NCBI RefSeq assembly: GCF_000331105.1
Contig: NC_020054.1
Location: forward strand, 4,201,450-4,265,449
Reading direction: 5' to 3'
DNA: 64,000 nt
Source of the DNA: Fibrella aestuarina BUZ 2
GTDB taxonomy: Bacteria > Bacteroidota > Bacteroidia > Cytophagales > Spirosomataceae
Shown: positions 61,280 to 64,000 of the stretch, piece after piece
Layout: each line of letters begins with the position of its first letter
How positions within the stretch are numbered: position 1 is the stretch's first letter
Program-made: the position numbers and the translations under genes
The notes under the pieces: generated by a model
Told to the model about the DNA's origin: nothing
The model's input: the letters and a program-made list of their open reading frames with translations, nothing else
Database searches by the model: none

Positions 61280-62221
61280 CTACATCGTTTTCAGCACGGG
61301 CAGTGCCTTTTCGATGCGGCTTCGCGAGGCTTCGTACTGTCTGGGCAGTTTGAGGTGGTTGCCCAGTTCGGCGAGCGGTTCGTCGACCGTGAAACCGGGA
61401 TTGTCGGTGGCGATTTCAAACAGCACGCCCCCCGGTTCGCGGAAGTAGAGCGAGAAGAAATAATCACGGTCGATTTTGGGCGTGATCTGCAAGCCACTGG
61501 CCAGAATCTTCTCCCGGAATTCCATATGAACCGTCTCGTTGGCCACCCGAAACGCAACGTGGTGGTTCGTGCCGGCGGCATTGCGACCCACGGGCCCGTC
61601 GGGTTCCTCCAGCAAATCGACAATGGCGGCCTCAGGTACGTTGTCGGTTTGAAACCGGTAGCGGTTGCCTTCCTGCCCCAGTAGCCGGTACCCGAACATA
61701 TCGGTCAGTGCCTTCGCCGTGGCGTCTATCTGTTGCAACGTGAGCGTCACGCTGTGGAAGCCACGCGTGGCCATATCCGGCTTGATGGCGTCGGTTTCCC
61801 AGGCGGGCCGGCTATCGGGCTGTTTCGGCACGATAAGCGTGAAAGCCAGCCCGTCGGGGTCGGTAAAAGGCAAATACTGTTCGCCGAATCGCTCGGATTG
61901 TTCGCCCATGGCAACGTTGGCGTCGCGAAACCGGCCAACCCAGTTGTCCAGACTGTCGGTCGGCACTGAGTAGCCGATTTCGGTAGCCATGCCCACGCCG
62001 TTGCGGCCCGGCCCGATGCCTTCCCAGGGGAAGAAGGTCAGGATGGTGCCGGGCGTACCGGTCTCGTTGCCGTAATAGAAATGATAGGTGGTGGGGTCAT
62101 CGAAATTGACCGTTCGTTTCACCATGCGCAGCCCCAGCACATGTGTGTAGAAATCGTAGTTGCGCTGCGCGTTGTTGGCAATGGCCGTGATGTGGTGCAG
62201 GCCTAAAATAGATGGATTCAT
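61280..62221 (-). CDS. Ring-cleaving dioxygenase, glyoxalase-fold, MhqO-like
   Basis: This 313-residue protein starts MNPSILGLHHITAIANNAQR (62221). Two glyoxalase/extradiol-type modules are visible, with metal-ligand candidates in LHHITAIA (first module) and TNHHVAFRVANE plus REPGGVLFEIATD (second module). This matches the MhqO/MhqA family, which opens quinones and hydroquinones. It is followed by a GAPDH gene, and the preceding gene on the strand encodes an alpha/beta hydrolase, resembling the hydrolase-dioxygenase pairs of quinone-resistance loci in Firmicutes. Confidence 0.88.
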   Translation of the reverse strand: MNPSILGLHHITAIANNAQRNYDFYTHVLGLRMVKRTVNFDDPTTYHFYYGNETGTPGTILTFFPWEGIGPGRNGVGMATEIGYSVPTDSLDNWVGRFRDANVAMGEQSERFGEQYLPFTDPDGLAFTLIVPKQPDSRPAWETDAIKPDMATRGFHSVTLTLQQIDATAKALTDMFGYRLLGQEGNRYRFQTDNVPEAAIVDLLEEPDGPVGRNAAGTNHHVAFRVANETVHMEFREKILASGLQITPKIDRDYFFSLYFREPGGVLFEIATDNPGFTVDEPLAELGNHLKLPRQYEASRSRIEKALPVLKTM

Positions 62222-62281
62222 AGCGAAAAACCGACGGGGTATGGCACCCGCCCGCGATGGTTGTAAGGGTTGGTTCAGGAA

Positions 62282-62318
62282 GCCAACCCCCACCCTGATA
62301 TATGGAGCGGGGGTTGGC
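62282..62318 (-). terminator. 10-bp hairpin between hydrolase and dioxygenase genes
   Basis: GCCAACCCCC (62282-62291) and GGGGGTTGGC (62309-62318) are perfect complements around 17 nt, in the 119-bp gap between the two genes. It could partially end or attenuate the hydrolase transcript; there is no T-run. Confidence 0.5.
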
Positions 62319-62340
62319 AGGGGCACATTCCGTAAACGGG

Positions 62341-63168
62341 TTACGACTCCGACTCGATGAAGGCCAGCAGATCGGCGTTGATCGTGGCCGCTTCGGTCGT
62401 GGGCATCCCGTGCGGGAAGCCGGGATAGGTAATCAGCCGGCCGTTCTGGAGAAGCTTAATCGCTTTGTGGGCCGTGGTGAGAATGGGAACGATCTGGTCA
62501 TCCTCGCCGTGCATCACCAGAACCGGTACGTCGATCTGTTTGAGATCCTCGGTGAAGTCGGTTTCGGAAAAGGCCTTTATGCCGTAGTAATGCGCGTTGA
62601 TACCCCCCATCATGGCCTGCCGCCACCAGTTATCCCGGACACCCTGCAACGGCGTCGCGTTGGGGCGATTGAAGCCGTAGAAGGGCATGGTAAATTCATA
62701 AAAATACTGGGGGCGTTGAGCCGCCGTGTTTTGCCGAATCTCGTCGAACACCGACATCGGCACGCCATCGGGATTGGCGTCGGTGACGACCATTATCGGC
62801 GTAACCGCACTGATCAGCACGGCTTTGGCCACGCGCCCCTGCCCGTATTTGGCTACGTACCGTGCGACTTCACCGCCCCCGGTCGAGTGGCCGATGTGGA
62901 TGGCGTCTTTCAGATCGAGAAATTCCACCAGTTCGGCGGCATCGGCGGCGTAGGTGTCGATATCGTGTCCGTCGGTCGTTTGCGACGAACGCCCGTGCCC
63001 CCGGCGATCGTGCGCCACCACCCGATAGCCGTGCATCAGGAAAAAGATCATCTGGGCGTCCCAGTCGTCGCAGGATAAGGGCCAGCCATGATGGAAAACA
63101 ACGGGTTGGCCCGATCCCCAGTCTTTGTAATAAATTTCCGTACCGTCTTTGGTCTTTAGCGTAGGCAT
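62341..63168 (-). CDS. Alpha/beta hydrolase, non-heme chloroperoxidase/arylesterase type
   Basis: This 275-residue cytoplasmic protein has the oxyanion region VVFHHGWPLSCDDWDAQ. YRVVAHDRRGHGRSSQTTDG follows, and the nucleophile Ser is in HIGHSTGGGEVARYVAKYG. Asp is in LVMHGEDDQIVP and His in FPHGMPTTE. This is the classic cofactor-free haloperoxidase/esterase family. In this location it probably acts on the same class of reactive compounds as the following dioxygenase. It heads a five-gene minus-strand series down to 59.1 kb. Confidence 0.9.
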   Translation of the reverse strand: MPTLKTKDGTEIYYKDWGSGQPVVFHHGWPLSCDDWDAQMIFFLMHGYRVVAHDRRGHGRSSQTTDGHDIDTYAADAAELVEFLDLKDAIHIGHSTGGGEVARYVAKYGQGRVAKAVLISAVTPIMVVTDANPDGVPMSVFDEIRQNTAAQRPQYFYEFTMPFYGFNRPNATPLQGVRDNWWRQAMMGGINAHYYGIKAFSETDFTEDLKQIDVPVLVMHGEDDQIVPILTTAHKAIKLLQNGRLITYPGFPHGMPTTEAATINADLLAFIESES

Positions 63169-63545
63169 AGTTCGTCGTGTTTACTTGGTTAGTGACTCGC
63201 GCAGCGGCTCTGTCCGTGGCGTTTTACGAAACCAAAGTTGGCAGGAAGCCACCGGCTCCGCGCGGTACGAATCGACGATTATGCGGTACGTTCAGCAGTT
63301 CTTGACGGCACCAGACCAGCCCGGCCCAGCCACGTACCTGACCGACGGGGAGGCATAGCTCTTTGGGCCGCCTGACGCCCGCCCTTCAGGCCGTACGGTT
63401 GGTTTGACAGCCCACCCCAAACACTTGGTCTGGCCTTCAGTTCATGCCAATACGTTCTGACACCCTTATACTCTATCGGGTTCAGGGGAATCAACAAACT
63501 AAGCCAATTTTCACAACAAAACCGGGTTCGACACCTCAGCGTACT
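63169..63545. other. Intergenic region, no gene seen
   Basis: This 377-bp region lies between divergent genes. Two GGTACGT/ACGTACC copies occur (near 63282 and 63331). A short frame at 63281-63358 encodes 25 residues but has no family support. Nothing else stands out. Confidence 0.4.
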
Positions 63546-63962
63546 ATGCAAATGATGATCAAAATGTATTCGCCTGACGACATGGGTGGCGCCAGTGGAC
63601 TGGGTAGCGGTAGCGGGCTGGGCGGCAGCACCGACGGCACGGGTATGGGTAGTGGCGGCGGAAGCACGACGTCGGGCGACAGCAGTGCCATGGGTAACGG
63701 CGGCATGGGCAACACCGTTGGCCTCGACGAAGGCGGCCTGGGTACGGGCATGTCGTCGGGGATGGGTAGCGGCGGATCGATGGACGACTCGGGCGACATT
63801 GGCGGATCAACCAGCAGCCTGAACGACGACGACATCAGCGACACGGGATCGGGTGCGTCGTCGGGCGACGGTACCGATTCGGGCAGCACAGGTACATCCG
63901 ACATGGATGTGGCTGACACCGACGACGATTCCGACGGCACATCGGCCAGCCGTGGGATGTAG
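63546..63962 (+). CDS. Gly/Ser/Asp/Met-rich low-complexity protein
   Basis: This 138-residue protein is called from the ATG at 63546 (MQMMIKMYSPDDMGGASGLG); an ATG at 63444 would add 34 residues. Apart from about the first 15 residues, the chain is Gly/Ser/Asp/Met/Thr, with short repeats such as GSGSGLGGS, GMGSGGG and DDDSDG, and is acidic toward the C-terminus (MDVADTDDDSDGTSASRG). No signal peptide is seen. It is likely disordered. The short positive start followed by a disordered acidic tail has parallels in small proteins near stress genes in this group, but no function can be assigned. Confidence 0.6.
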   Translation: MQMMIKMYSPDDMGGASGLGSGSGLGGSTDGTGMGSGGGSTTSGDSSAMGNGGMGNTVGLDEGGLGTGMSSGMGSGGSMDDSGDIGGSTSSLNDDDISDTGSGASSGDGTDSGSTGTSDMDVADTDDDSDGTSASRGM

Positions 63963-64000
63963 ACGCGGGTTCCCAATAACGCCAACAGGCCCGCCTACGC

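Overview
This 64 kb window looks like chromosomal DNA of a GC-rich (about 60% by eye) member of the Bacteroidota, order Cytophagales, probably Spirosomataceae (Spirosoma/Fibrella/Rudanella-like). The evidence is a SusC/SusD outer-membrane pair, a protein with a type IX secretion C-terminal domain, the long three-domain form of IspG, Bacteroidota-restricted small families (DUF6728, DUF4395), many lipoboxes, and starts without strong Shine-Dalgarno sequences. The species assignment is inference. I see no rRNA, tRNA, CRISPR array, prophage or intact insertion sequence.

Layout. 0-6.8 kb (minus strand): a partial FAD oxidoreductase and a susC-susD-cyanophycinase cluster whose leader can form two mutually exclusive stems. 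7-9.5 kb: an ACT/DUF1684/DUF4395/PhyH operon behind an AT-rich region with a dyad. 10-17 kb: a TPR protein, a YjbR protein, a PAS histidine kinase facing a receiver-only protein whose phospho-acceptor position is Glu, and ispG. 17-23 kb: small proteins and lipoproteins, an AT-rich orphan gene and an SDR-DoxX-AraC operon. 23-29 kb: a secreted GH13 enzyme, then a minus-strand HDAC/acyltransferase-like/galactokinase/EamA set.

29.9-40.3 kb holds the most striking locus. It is a tripartite efflux operon (HlyD adaptor, TolC, ABC ATPase, two MacB/FtsX-type permeases) that ends with its own NtrC-type regulator. The partner histidine kinase lies just beyond an oppositely oriented oxidoreductase. In front of the adaptor gene is a well-spaced sigma-54 -24/-12 promoter, with a perfect 13-1-13 palindrome about 70 bp further upstream as candidate enhancer. 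From TolC onward, each of the four gene junctions is filled almost from stop to start by a different long inverted repeat, several built from 7-bp or 8-bp units. A fifth such element follows the kinase gene.

40.3-43.9 kb is an AT-rich accessory stretch with lipoproteins, a zinc-ribbon-like protein and a frameshifted fragment. 43.9-53 kb carries a membrane protein, a second Gfo/Idh/MocA oxidoreductase, a large T9SS-exported protein, hydrolases, an ATP-grasp protein with a Lys/Ala/Pro tail, and strong terminator hairpins. 53-59 kb has an AraC regulator divergent from a REC-GAF-GAF-AAA+ sigma-54 activator, with two identical 16-bp palindromes between them and a TPR/HisKA_2-type kinase convergent with the activator. 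59-63 kb is a minus-strand stress-type cluster (alpha/beta hydrolase, ring-cleaving dioxygenase, GAPDH paralogue, Dps, ABM-domain membrane protein). The window ends with a Gly/Ser/Asp/Met-rich low-complexity protein.

Across the whole window the heptamer GGTACGT/ACGTACC is strongly over-represented, in every reading frame and in intergenic DNA. It is absent from the AT-rich island.
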